DNA of 8,747 nucleotides from positions 1 to 8,747 of the forward strand of contig NZ_DYXC01000116.1 of the NCBI RefSeq assembly GCF_020742345.1. Reading direction: 5' to 3'. A program made the translations under genes and the position numbers. Positions 1-6,373 of this stretch are shown piece by piece. Positions within the stretch are counted from its first letter, which is position 1; every line of letters begins with the position of its first letter. Origin of the DNA: Enteractinococcus helveticum (GTDB lineage: Bacteria; Actinomycetota; Actinomycetes; Actinomycetales; Micrococcaceae). The notes below the pieces were generated by a model. It had not been told where the DNA came from. It was given only the letters and a program-made list of their open reading frames with translations, and ran no database searches.

Positions 1-57
1 CTGCGGCACCAACTGACGGCCAATCGCTCCGGTAGCACCTGCTAATAAGACCCTCAT
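1..57 (-). CDS. NAD(P)-binding epimerase/reductase, N-terminal fragment (runs off window)
   Basis: Only the first 19 codons lie in the window, read from an ATG at 57-55. They encode MRVLLAGATGAIGRQLVPQ, a beta strand followed by the glycine-rich G-A-T-G-A-I-G dinucleotide-binding turn typical of extended or atypical short-chain dehydrogenases (NAD-dependent epimerase family). A purine-rich ribosome binding site (AAGGGGG on the minus strand) lies about 7 bases upstream. The substrate cannot be told because the catalytic and C-terminal parts are outside the window. The gene is divergent from the hydrolase at 398. A good minus-strand promoter is listed separately. Confidence 0.8.
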   Translation of the reverse strand, partial: MRVLLAGATGAIGRQLVPQ

Positions 58-86
58 AACCTGGACCCCCTTGTCACGGTCTCCTC

Positions 87-116
87 ATTTTACGCGCGTG
101 CACACCGTGGTCTCAA
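87..116 (-). promoter_or_regulatory. Promoter of the leftmost epimerase gene
   Basis: On the minus strand TTGAGA (116-111) is followed after 18 bp by TAAAAT (92-87). Both are close to the sigma-70-type consensus. They lie about 30 bases before the ATG at 57, leaving room for a short leader with the AAGGGGG ribosome binding site. This is a pattern match only. Confidence 0.5.
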
Positions 117-335
117 GGCTCATAGGTGGCACCACAGCGCCAGGAGCTGTTGATCATTCGGTGCCAGACGGCGGCTCAAGGTCACCGTGCCTGGATTATG
201 CAAGGCTCAGGCCAACAGCCCAGCGATTACACCGAATATTTTGTTCACCGAAGCCGCGAAACCATCCCCGAGAGCCGGCGATTTTGGACTGCCATTCGGC
301 ACCATGGTTTTCGGTTGTAGCGGTCTTTAACATCG
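117..335. other. Intergenic stretch without a recognisable gene
   Basis: Between the two divergent promoters I find no convincing gene. Short open frames exist on both strands, but none has a ribosome binding site, a recognisable domain or an in-operon position. A small GTGG-CA-CCAC inverted repeat sits at about 125-134. The sequence could be a decayed gene, but nothing in it can be named. Confidence 0.4.
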
Positions 336-377
336 TTGACGTCGCCGACCACACAGCAATACTATAAAAGTAGTATT
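336..377 (+). promoter_or_regulatory. Hydrolase promoter with overlapping palindromic operator
   Basis: TTGACG (336-341) is followed after 18 bp by TACTAT (360-365), a plausible -35/-10 pair. Lying over the -10 is a perfect 7-bp inverted repeat, AATACTA (358-364) and TAGTATT (371-377), with a 6-base spacer. A 20-bp palindrome covering the -10 is the usual position for a repressor dimer. It does not resemble the GAGC-N3-GCTC sites at 2086-2149, so a different regulator is inferred. Confidence 0.5.
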
Positions 378-397
378 TGAGGCTTAAGAGGCTCACC

Positions 398-1324
398 ATG
401 GCCATTCCACAGGGTAAATCCATCCATCCGGCTGACACGCATGCCTGGTCTCCCCCACTGCCCGAGGCTGCCGGATTCAAACATTTCATCGTTGAAACGC
501 CCGGGTTACATACGCATGTGGCAGTCATTGGAGAAGGCCACCCGGTCATCATGTTGCACGGATTCCCGCAGCACTGGTGGCAGTGGCGCAAGATTGCACC
601 GATCATCGCAGCACAGGGATTTCAAGTCTTCTGCCCTGACCTGCGAGGCGCAGGGTGGACGATTGCCGATGACCCATATATTGAACGTCAAACCCGCATG
701 CGCGATCTATTGGGCCTGTTCAACGCACTGGGCATGAGCTCCGCACATCTCATCTCACATGACATGGGCGCCATAAGTGCAATACAACTCAGTTACGAAT
801 ACCCCACCCGCGTACGTTCAGCAATACAATTAGCTGTGTTCCCGGCATTCACGAAATTCCACCTCAAACTCGCCCCGGCATTCCAACACTTACCCGGCTT
901 GATTTGGCACCGTCCGGGGGCTTCCCTTCGGGAGATGTTCTCGGCCCGATACATGGCCCACCCCGTCTCAGATGACATCGCAGCCGCCTACCTGGCGCCA
1001 CTGCAGCGCCCGCAAATCGATGCCGCCGTGAGACCGTTGACTCGTAAAATGATCATCCCCGAAGCGTTGCGCATCCTCCGCGGCACGTACCGTCGCCGTC
1101 GGCTCACCGTGCCAACGCTAGTTGTCTACGGCAGACAGGATCACCCCACCACCGAAACACTCATAAAAACCATTTGCCCAAATCCAGACCGCTACGCCGA
1201 CCACGTTGAATTCGCCTACCTCGACGACGCCGCGCATTTCATAACCGACGATGCTCCACAGGCCGTGGCAGACCTTGCGGTGGACTGGCTGGGCATATCA
1301 ACCGGGCAGCCAGAAGTAGCCTGA
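398..1324 (+). CDS. Alpha/beta hydrolase, epoxide-hydrolase-like
   Basis: This 308-residue protein has the layout of the epoxide hydrolase/haloalkane dehalogenase branch of alpha/beta hydrolases. The oxyanion-hole motif is H54-G-F-P, followed by a W-W-Q-W stretch as in epoxide hydrolases. The nucleophile elbow is S-H-D-M-G-A with Asp122 in place of serine. The second acid is probably Asp248 (Y-G-R-Q-D) and the base His280 (D-D-A-A-H-F). A lid segment with several tyrosines (for example Tyr185, Tyr198 and Tyr231) separates the two halves. The Asp nucleophile implies a covalent alkyl-enzyme intermediate and hydrolysis of an epoxide or halide; the substrate is unknown. No signal peptide is visible, so it is probably cytosolic. 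I chose the ATG at 398 over the in-frame TTG at 377 because AAGAGG lies 6 bases before it and the TTG falls inside the operator palindrome. It converges on the TetR gene with only 9 bp between stop codons. Confidence 0.88.
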   Translation: MAIPQGKSIHPADTHAWSPPLPEAAGFKHFIVETPGLHTHVAVIGEGHPVIMLHGFPQHWWQWRKIAPIIAAQGFQVFCPDLRGAGWTIADDPYIERQTRMRDLLGLFNALGMSSAHLISHDMGAISAIQLSYEYPTRVRSAIQLAVFPAFTKFHLKLAPAFQHLPGLIWHRPGASLREMFSARYMAHPVSDDIAAAYLAPLQRPQIDAAVRPLTRKMIIPEALRILRGTYRRRRLTVPTLVVYGRQDHPTTETLIKTICPNPDRYADHVEFAYLDDAAHFITDDAPQAVADLAVDWLGISTGQPEVA

Positions 1325-1333
1325 GACGACAGC

Positions 1334-2047
1334 CTATTCGACGAACCCCACCAGTTGGTGTGCTAATTGCTCAACGATCGCCACAAAGACTGGTGTTGTT
1401 TCGTGAGCCGAGCCATGAAAGTGTCCGCCGAGTTCCAAATTGATAAACCCGTGTACGCTCGACCAGGCCCACATCATCGCCGTCGCCACGCCCGCGGTCC
1501 CCGGGCCGGAGGCATAATGTTCCTCGAGCATGGCACGCAGGGGCTGCAACGCTGCCTCGGCGGCATCGACTGACTGCCCGGCTTGCAGGTTTGGCTCTAA
1601 TTGTCCATAAAGCGCCAGCACCGGATCGTTGACACGTCGCGCTGGATCAACGGTGTCACTGGGCGCGGCATAACCGGCAATGGGCACCCCATAGATCAAC
1701 GCCCAATCATAAGGATGCTCCAGCGCCCAGGATCGCAGCGTGGTCGCCCACGTGCTGAACTGCACCATCGGGTCAGCCTTAGCCTGCGAACACGCCTTGG
1801 TTAGCGTGTCAGCAAGGGTCGTGAAACTGTCCAGAATGAGTCGTGTGATCAGTTCATCGCGACTGGCAACGTACCGGTAGATCGCCGATGAGACCACACC
1901 CAGCTCGCGCGCAATTGCTCGCAAGGACAGCTGCGCTGGGCCAATAGTGGTGAGTTGTTTTCGGGCGGCAGCCAAAATGCGTCGCTGCATCTCGGCATGG
2001 GCAATGGCTCGTGCCGTGCGTTCCGGTTTGGGTTCTGCGTCAGTCAT
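1334..2047 (-). CDS. TetR family regulator with WHG C-terminal domain
   Basis: This 237-residue repressor-type protein has an N-terminal TetR helix-turn-helix at about residues 20-66, with the typical S-L-R-A-I-A-R-E-L-G-V turn and the A-I-Y-R-Y-V recognition helix. Residues 85-237 form the ligand-binding, dimerising part. It carries the W-x3-H-G signature (Trp195, His199, Gly200) followed by F-I-N-L-E-L that defines the WHG subclass of TetR C-terminal domains. The ATG is at 2047-2045. The gene is divergent from the epimerase at 2172, and the shared gap contains two operator-like sites, so it most likely represses that gene and perhaps itself. A CATAAT sequence lies only 6 bases before the ATG on the minus strand, preceded 18 bp earlier by TTGTGA; a nearly leaderless transcript is therefore possible. 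The inducer is unknown. Confidence 0.9.
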   Translation of the reverse strand: MTDAEPKPERTARAIAHAEMQRRILAAARKQLTTIGPAQLSLRAIARELGVVSSAIYRYVASRDELITRLILDSFTTLADTLTKACSQAKADPMVQFSTWATTLRSWALEHPYDWALIYGVPIAGYAAPSDTVDPARRVNDPVLALYGQLEPNLQAGQSVDAAEAALQPLRAMLEEHYASGPGTAGVATAMMWAWSSVHGFINLELGGHFHGSAHETTPVFVAIVEQLAHQLVGFVE

Positions 2048-2085
2048 GGTTCCATTATGAACAACAAAGATCGTCGGTCACAATT

Positions 2086-2100
2086 ATGAGCACCGCTCTT
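2086..2100. promoter_or_regulatory. TetR operator-like site 1
   Basis: GAGC-ACC-GCTC (2088-2098) is a 4-bp inverted repeat with one further complementary pair (A2086/T2100) outside it. It overlaps the -35 of the epimerase promoter. The core has the form GAGC-A-S-C-GCTC, the same as site 2. The regulator identity is inferred from the divergent arrangement. Confidence 0.5.
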
Positions 2101-2127
2101 GAATCTCATGCTTTGCGGTGCCATACT
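2099..2127 (+). promoter_or_regulatory. Promoter of the epimerase at 2172
   Basis: TTGAAT (2099-2104) and CATACT (2122-2127) are separated by exactly 17 bp, a good sigma-70-type pair. The expected start point is near 2134, leaving a leader of about 38 bases with AAGGAG in it. Operator-like palindromes flank it on both sides. Confidence 0.6.
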
Positions 2128-2134
2128 GAAGTTT

Positions 2135-2149
2135 GAGAGCAGCGCTCTC
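2135..2149. promoter_or_regulatory. TetR operator-like site 2
   Basis: GAGAGC (2135-2140) and GCTCTC (2144-2149) form a perfect 6-bp inverted repeat around AGC. The site begins at the expected transcription start of the epimerase gene. Centre-to-centre distance from site 1 is 49 bp. Two copies of one palindrome bracketing one promoter is strong internal evidence for an operator pair. Confidence 0.6.
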
Positions 2150-2171
2150 CGTTGGTTTTCAAGGAGTTCCC

Positions 2172-3137
2172 ATGACGATTCCTACCCCATCAGCTGCCAC
2201 CAAACACGTCGTCATTGGTGCCGGCCCCGCAGGGCGGGCAACCGCCAAATACCTACAAGCACAAGGTCATCACGTCAGCTTGGTAAGCCGCTCAGGAACC
2301 GGGCCCGAGGTCGCTGGAGTTCATCGCATTCCACTGGATGCCACCGACAGCAACGCTCTGACCGATGTGGTTAACGGTGCCGCGGCCATGTATAACTGCA
2401 TGAATCCCACCGCTTACACCCGGTGGGCACAAGAATGGCCACCCCTGCACCGCTCCCTGCTGCACGCCGCCCAAACCACCGGCGCAGTACTGGTCACCCT
2501 TTCGAATCTCTATATGTACGGGCCAATGCGCCAGCACGCGCTCATTACTCCTCACAGCACCGAGCAGCCACAGGATGCCAAAGGCGAGATCCGTGGCCGA
2601 ATGGATCGCGAAACCCTCCACGCCCACCAACGCGGCGCACTGCGGGCGGTCATCGTGCGCGCATCAGACTTCATCGGGCCTGAACTTGGCGATAATGGTC
2701 ACGCAACACGAAATATCCCGACCATTGCTGCCGGTCGCACCGTTCGCGTCATCGGCAGCGCAGACCAACCACACTCGTGGACCAATATTGACGACGTCGC
2801 AGCAACCCTGGCCACCGTGGCTGCACGCGACGACGCCCACGGGCGTATCTGGTTTGCACCCACCAACCCACCGGTGACCCAGCGAGAACTCACCGGTGAT
2901 CTTGCCCGCGCGCTGAACCGGCCGACACCCAAAGTTTCCGCTGTGCCACAACGCATGTTGAAACTATTAGCCTTAGCCAGCCCAATGCTGCGCGAGCTAC
3001 ACTCGATTTCCTATCAGTTCACCAACCCCTGGGTCATCGACTCCTCGGCAACCACCCGCACCCTCGGTCTGCACCCCACGGACTGGGAGACGATCATCCA
3101 GCAGGCCGCCCACGGCAATCTGCCACAATCTTCCTAA
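2172..3137 (+). CDS. NAD(P)-dependent epimerase/reductase (atypical extended SDR)
   Basis: This 321-residue Rossmann-fold protein starts with strand V-V-I-G-A-G-P-A-G (glycines 16, 18 and 21), the NAD(P)-binding turn, after a short N-terminal tail. S-N-L-Y-M-Y-G-P (residues 111-118) takes the place of the strand leading into the active site of extended SDRs. No clear Y-x3-K pair is visible, which points to the atypical class, where catalysis may be lost or different. D-Q-P-H-S-W-T-N-I-D-D-V-A at about residues 218-230 is the conserved C-terminal motif of NAD-epimerase-type proteins. The ATG at 2172 has AAGGAG 5 bases ahead; an in-frame TTG at 2133 is disfavoured because it lies at the transcription start. 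The partner regulator is the divergent TetR gene. The substrate is unknown. Confidence 0.87.
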   Translation: MTIPTPSAATKHVVIGAGPAGRATAKYLQAQGHHVSLVSRSGTGPEVAGVHRIPLDATDSNALTDVVNGAAAMYNCMNPTAYTRWAQEWPPLHRSLLHAAQTTGAVLVTLSNLYMYGPMRQHALITPHSTEQPQDAKGEIRGRMDRETLHAHQRGALRAVIVRASDFIGPELGDNGHATRNIPTIAAGRTVRVIGSADQPHSWTNIDDVAATLATVAARDDAHGRIWFAPTNPPVTQRELTGDLARALNRPTPKVSAVPQRMLKLLALASPMLRELHSISYQFTNPWVIDSSATTRTLGLHPTDWETIIQQAAHGNLPQSS

Positions 3138-3173
3138 GCGTTACTCTCAGGTGATTCTGCTATATGTGGGTGG

Positions 3174-3881
3174 GTGCTACTTGAGATATGGGACCGTGCC
3201 ACCAGCGTCCAACCGCCCCTGCCACAATGGTGGGTGTTGATCATTGGTGCCATCGCGCTCGTAGTGACCTGGTCGCCGCTGGGCTACCGAGCCGTCCGGC
3301 ACTTAGCTACCCTGCTCCACGAGGCCGGCCACGCGATCACTGCTGTGCTCGTCGGGCGCAAACTGCGTGGCATCCGGTTGCACTCGGATACTTCCGGTCT
3401 GACGCTTTCGCGTGGCAAACCCACCGGCCCCGGCATGATCGCCACGCTGCTGGCCGGCTACCCCGCCCCCGCCGTCGTCGGTCTGGCCGGAGCCTGGTTA
3501 CTTGGTCGGGGCTTCGCAGCCGGAACCCTGTGGGCATTAGTTTTACTGTGCGCGGTGATGTTGCTGTTTATCCGCAATTTCTACGGGCTGTGGGTGGTCC
3601 TGGTTACCGGTGTCGGCGTTGGCGCCCTGAGCTGGCTTGCCACTGGCACCGTGATTTCCATTGCCGCCTATCTGATGGTCTGGGGACTGTTATTCATCGC
3701 ACCGCGCGCCGTGGTAGATCTCCAACGCAGCCGACGACGCAAGCGCGGCCGAAGCAATAGTGACGCCGACCAGCTGGCACGCCTCACCCGAATGCCAGCT
3801 GGCTTGTGGGTTGGCATCTTCTGGTTACTGACCGCCGCGTGCTTGGCAGCCGGTGGCTGGTTGTTGATGACCACCGGCTAA
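3174..3881 (+). CDS. M50B-like integral membrane metallopeptidase
   Basis: This is a 235-residue membrane protein with the zinc-protease motif H49-E-A-G-H53 at the start of a helix, as in the M50B-like peptidase family. Glu50 is the expected catalytic base. A second family motif, I-R-N-F-Y-G (133-138), follows in a later helix. About six hydrophobic stretches can be seen: 21-36, around 43-60, 89-111, 116-133, 139-157 and 158-176, plus a last one at 211-232 after a basic loop (Q-R-S-R-R-R-K-R). The catalytic site would lie in or near the membrane; the target is unknown. The GTG at 3174 is the only good start, because the frame is closed by the epimerase stop at 3135-3137 and no ribosome binding site precedes it. 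An extended -10 (TG-C-TATATG, 3161-3166) ends 7 bases earlier, so a leaderless mRNA is likely. It converges on the methyltransferase gene. Confidence 0.82.
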   Translation: MLLEIWDRATSVQPPLPQWWVLIIGAIALVVTWSPLGYRAVRHLATLLHEAGHAITAVLVGRKLRGIRLHSDTSGLTLSRGKPTGPGMIATLLAGYPAPAVVGLAGAWLLGRGFAAGTLWALVLLCAVMLLFIRNFYGLWVVLVTGVGVGALSWLATGTVISIAAYLMVWGLLFIAPRAVVDLQRSRRRKRGRSNSDADQLARLTRMPAGLWVGIFWLLTAACLAAGGWLLMTTG

Positions 3882-3925
3882 GCAGCGCAAAACAGCGTGA
3901 TCGAAGAGCCGTCGCGACAGTGTTA

Positions 3926-4645
3926 TCAGAGCCGGCGGAATACCAGCAGGGCATCTGCGATCAAATCGTGCGGGTAGCGATCCCAACAGATCTCGGTGAT
4001 GCCAACCAGGCTGAGATGTTCCGCGAGCACTCGTGCACAATCTGCGATTAATTGCGTGATCTTTCCACGGTGGTGAATATCGGCTACGTTCCACACAACA
4101 TAACCACCGGGAGCAATAAGCTCTGTGCTCTGAGCTGCTACCCGCCCTAACTCACACAAATAACGCTTGTAGTCCCCGTCGTTCTGCTCATATCCCGTCA
4201 ACGGGTCGGCCGGGTGGTGTTCGACCGTCATATAGGGCGGTGAAGTCAACATCAGGTTGATGCTCGCACCAGACCATTCCGGTGCTGCATTGCGAAGGGT
4301 TTTCAACAGCTGGCGTGCATCACCTTGCAGAATTCGAGCGCTCGGCACCCGGTCCTTCAGGTAGGCCACCCGGTTCGGCAACAGCTCTATGCCAACGGCT
4401 TGACGGTCCAGGGCCACAGCGCGGGCCAAGGTGGTGCCAAACCCGGCAAATGGGTCAAGGATGACGTCGCCCGGTGTGGTGCACCGTTCAATAATGTGAT
4501 CCACAATGGCCGGAAGCATGTGCACGTCCTCATCGGCGCCAAGGGGACGCTCAGCAATGAATGTATCGTGTGATGCGAACAGTTCCGGGTCCAGCGGAGA
4601 AACGTTTGATCCGCCACCGTTTGAGGCAGCGTGAATGTGCGTCAT
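3926..4645 (-). CDS. DNA-methyltransferase-like SAM-dependent enzyme, stand-alone
   Basis: This compact 239-residue methyltransferase has the SAM-binding motif I as D-P-F-A-G-F-G-T-T (64-72), an acidic strand end V-G-I-E-L (motif II) and the catalytic motif IV as T-S-P-P-Y (134-138). This form of motif IV is usual for amino-methylating (N4-cytosine or N6-adenine) DNA methyltransferases. The order is motif I before motif IV, and there is little room for a target-recognition domain. A TRM11-like nucleic-acid methyltransferase is therefore an alternative. No endonuclease gene is adjacent, so it is an orphan. I start it at the ATG at 4645-4643; an in-frame TTG eight codons upstream (4669) has no ribosome binding site. 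TAGACT (minus strand, 4658-4653) ends 7 bases before the ATG, which would fit a leaderless transcript, although no -35 is seen. Confidence 0.8.
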   Translation of the reverse strand: MTHIHAASNGGGSNVSPLDPELFASHDTFIAERPLGADEDVHMLPAIVDHIIERCTTPGDVILDPFAGFGTTLARAVALDRQAVGIELLPNRVAYLKDRVPSARILQGDARQLLKTLRNAAPEWSGASINLMLTSPPYMTVEHHPADPLTGYEQNDGDYKRYLCELGRVAAQSTELIAPGGYVVWNVADIHHRGKITQLIADCARVLAEHLSLVGITEICWDRYPHDLIADALLVFRRL

Positions 4646-4732
4646 GTTGTGCAGTCTAGTCGGCGTCAAGCGTTAGGAGGGCGCGAAGAACTGCCCACAA
4701 TTCGGTGGATTCCGGGTTTTAGATTAAATGAC

Positions 4733-4773
4733 AACGGCACCTGACTTAGCGTAACGCCTTGTCAGGTGCCGTT
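4733..4773 (-). terminator. Terminator behind tRNA-Lys
   Basis: A perfect 13-bp inverted repeat, AACGGCACCTGAC (4733-4745) and GTCAGGTGCCGTT (4761-4773), encloses a 15-base loop. It begins 6 bases beyond the 3' end of the tRNA on the minus strand. A short T-containing tail (GTCATTT) follows on that strand, and TTGTTGT follows on the plus strand, so it may stop transcription from both sides. No plus-strand gene ends nearby, so the tRNA is the expected user. Confidence 0.75.
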
Positions 4774-4779
4774 TTGTTG

Positions 4780-4852
4780 TGGGCCCTGCGGGGATCGAAC
4801 CCGCGACCTGCGGATTAAAAGTCCGATGCTCTACCAACTGAGCTAAAGGCCC
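4780..4852 (-). tRNA. tRNA-Lys (anticodon UUU)
   Basis: The minus strand folds as a complete 73-base cloverleaf. The 7-bp acceptor stem is GGGCCTT/AGGGCCC (one G-U pair). The D-arm contains AGCTCAGTTGGTAGAGC, the anticodon loop is CTTTTAA with anticodon TTT, and the T-arm is GCGGG-TTCGATC-CCCGC. The discriminator base is A. CCA is not encoded and must be added. Its promoter and terminator are both visible, so it appears to be a single-gene transcript. Confidence 0.97.
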
Positions 4853-4853
4853 A

Positions 4854-4870
4854 CGGTCCGTTTAGGACCG
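4854..4870 (-). other. Small hairpin in the pre-tRNA-Lys leader
   Basis: CGGTCC and GGACCG form a 6-bp perfect stem around a 5-base loop, ending one base before the mature tRNA 5' end. With the start point expected at about 4870, this hairpin would form almost the whole 5' leader that RNase P removes. Its role is unknown. Confidence 0.45.
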
Positions 4871-4877
4871 ATAAACG

Positions 4878-4883
4878 ATTGTA
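4878..4883 (-). promoter_or_regulatory. -10 element of tRNA-Lys
   Basis: TACAAT on the minus strand matches 5 of 6 bases of the -10 consensus and lies about 7 bases before the expected start of the leader hairpin. A T-rich TTTTGT 17 bp upstream is a weak -35. Confidence 0.55.
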
Positions 4884-4982
4884 GCCTATTTTATTCTGGA
4901 ACAAAAATCTGTTTGGCCAACTTGGCCCCGCACCTCATCCTGGCCAGCACTTTTCGACTCCACCCCTGGGCAGAAGACGCAG

Positions 4983-5222
4983 CTAACGCTTCCGGGCACA
5001 AGCTCTCGCAGCGCGAACACGATCGCCACAGCGCGTGGAACACCACCTGCGAGGCGCATGCGTTCGGAGATAGAATCTATCGCACGGGGTCGCCTCACAC
5101 TGAGCCAATAGCGCGCCGTCTTCAGCCGCTAACAATATTGCAGCGTCATCGCTAAGAACCGCCATGGCATGTTCTACTAACTGCGTCACATGATGGCTCG
5201 CCTCGACAGTCGCGCTGATGAA
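4983..5222 (-). pseudogene. CGNR zinc-finger domain remnant (5'-truncated)
   Basis: The frame ending at 4983 reads ...L-L-A-Q-C-E-A-T-P-C-D-R-F-Y-L, then R-R-W-C-S-T-R-C-G-D-R, and closes with a basic tail R-A-R-K-R. This is the C-terminal zinc finger of CGNR proteins (C-x4-C, then W-C-S-..-C-G-N-R), a family of putative actinobacterial transcription regulators. The complete family protein is about 180 residues, whereas only about 79 codons remain. From memory of the family, the second cysteine pair is one residue short (C-x3-C) and the signature Asn is Asp (CGDR), both suggesting decay. The frame begins directly after the stop codon of the membrane gene at 5223. A GTG at 5189 behind a weak GGCGAG could still start a 68-residue product, so a live mini-protein is not excluded. 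Confidence 0.55.
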
Positions 5223-5561
5223 CTAGCGCTTCGTTGTGTCCAGAGTGATAACACCTTGGACGTAGGGAAAGCCTAAGATCTGATCGGGTTGGGCGGGCTG
5301 ATTTCGCGGGGCAAACCAATCTGTCCAGCACAACCCGGTCATCGCCATGATTGCGGCTCCTGCCGCCAGCAGCAGTCCGCCAAGACCTACTACGAGATTG
5401 TCAACAAGCGCCGAGGCACCAAATGCGGTCATAAAGATCGCAACAACCCCGTAGATGATCCGCTGCCACCGATTGGCGGTACAGGCAACAGTGACATAAC
5501 GGGAGGACCTACGGCTAACTAACATACTCCCCACTGTATATTGATCTTCCTGAAACGGCAC
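5223..5561 (-). CDS. Small two-helix membrane protein (DUF2892/YgaP-like)
   Basis: This 112-residue protein has two hydrophobic helices, about 35-53 and 56-75, joined by a very short turn (V-D-N) and followed by T-G-L-C-W-T-D-W-F. That arrangement resembles the YgaP-type DUF2892 transmembrane module, in which a basic R-x-x-R-I-I-x-G enters the first helix and a Cys sits just after the second. The resemblance is by eye. The C-terminal 30 residues are polar. I use the GTG at 5561 because an in-frame TAG directly precedes it and AAGG lies 7 bases upstream; GTG or ATG starts 9-12 codons inside are possible. It is divergent from the gene at 5685. Its function is unknown. Confidence 0.65.
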   Translation of the reverse strand: MPFQEDQYTVGSMLVSRRSSRYVTVACTANRWQRIIYGVVAIFMTAFGASALVDNLVVGLGGLLLAAGAAIMAMTGLCWTDWFAPRNQPAQPDQILGFPYVQGVITLDTTKR

Positions 5562-5673
5562 CTATTGGCCTTGGGATTCCTCCGACTTCGAAATCGCCCC
5601 GAAAATCACACGCTTGGCTGTCATTAACGGGGGCATGTGCCCTAGGCTGTCCTGGGAATGTGTCGAGTACTTC

Positions 5674-5679
5674 AAGGAG
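5674..5679 (+). promoter_or_regulatory. Ribosome binding site that sets a TTG start
   Basis: AAGGAG lies 5 bases before TTG at 5685. The in-frame ATG at 5658 has no such site, and the AAGGAG falls inside its first codons. The site therefore argues for the shorter protein. Confidence 0.7.
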
Positions 5680-5684
5680 AACGT

Positions 5685-6365
5685 TTGAGCATTCAGCGGG
5701 GTAGTTCTGCCGGTATTCAATATCACCGGCCGAAATTGATGCCCATCGAGAATTTTGAACATCGTCCAGGTGGTCTTGATCCGGCCGATGTATTTTCCGC
5801 TGCCCAAACGATTGCCGCCAAACTCGTTGCGACCGGCCAAGACCCAGACGCCGATGAAGCGACTGTCCAGTGGCTGGTCGATCTGGTCAACGACGTCGGA
5901 CTCGATACGATGGCACGCTTGTGGGCTGATGCGCCTGCCGTGACATTTGGTGGGGCCCTGTGGCGGCTCTATGCACTCCAACAGGCCACCCAGCGTGCTG
6001 GCGACCGGTGGGCCGCCTGGTATCGAGCCGGTCATGACGCCTACGCTTCGCGAGTCATCGCAGGTGCAACCGAACCACCACAAGCCAAAGACCTGCACAC
6101 CCTGATCACCAAAATCTTGACCGGCGTATATGCCGGAGATTTTGCCATCGCATTGGAACGCGGCGGCGCCTACGCCCGAGTCATCGCCTCCGGCCAGCAC
6201 CACCACGCCGTACAACTCGAAGATCACAACCCGGCAGCAGCTGCAGCATTGGAACACCGTTCGGTCAAATTGCAACGTACCGCTACCGAACTGGAACTGT
6301 GTGCCACCGCCTGGCGTCAGGGCCGCCTCGAGACGGAAACCGCCGAGCGACGTCCAACGAAATAA
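5685..6365 (+). CDS. Conserved actinobacterial protein of unknown function
   Basis: This soluble protein of 226 residues is mostly helical by composition. I cannot assign a function. Its core (D-V-G-L-D-T-M-A-R-L-W-A, then G-G-A-L-W-R-L-Y-A-L, and later I-L-T-G-V-Y-A-G-D-F-A-I-A-L-E-R) resembles, from memory, a protein found next to phosphate-transport genes in corynebacteria and arthrobacters, sometimes mislabelled as an RNA polymerase subunit. There is no polymerase motif here. The start is TTG at 5685, set by the AAGGAG 5 bases upstream. It lies 41 bp ahead of the DUF47 gene on the same strand, so it may belong to the same transcription unit. The long minus-strand open frame opposite it (5562-6275) is a shadow. 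Confidence 0.75.
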   Translation: MSIQRGSSAGIQYHRPKLMPIENFEHRPGGLDPADVFSAAQTIAAKLVATGQDPDADEATVQWLVDLVNDVGLDTMARLWADAPAVTFGGALWRLYALQQATQRAGDRWAAWYRAGHDAYASRVIAGATEPPQAKDLHTLITKILTGVYAGDFAIALERGGAYARVIASGQHHHAVQLEDHNPAAAAALEHRSVKLQRTATELELCATAWRQGRLETETAERRPTK

Positions 6366-6373
6366 CTCGCGGC

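Noticed and set aside
196..606. 136-residue minus-strand open frame across the hydrolase 5' end
   Set aside because: It overlaps the start of the hydrolase and its promoter and resembles no protein; a shadow frame.
3848..3879. 9-bp stem (AGCCGGTGG/CCACCGGCT) at the end of the peptidase gene as a terminator
   Set aside because: The stem is real, but no T-run follows on either strand and it lies mostly inside the coding sequence.
4675..4680. Perfect AGGAGG on the plus strand
   Set aside because: No start codon opening a frame of any length follows at a suitable distance.
4913..5155. 80-residue plus-strand open frame
   Set aside because: It lies opposite the CGNR remnant and has no ribosome binding site or recognisable feature.
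5631..5642. GGGCA-TG-TGCCC inverted repeat in the divergent gap
   Set aside because: It is short and no promoter pair could be placed around it, so calling it an operator would be a guess.
5562..6275. 237-residue minus-strand open frame
   Set aside because: It lies entirely opposite the better-supported plus-strand gene at 5685, has no ribosome binding site and has a cysteine/glycine-rich composition with no domain.
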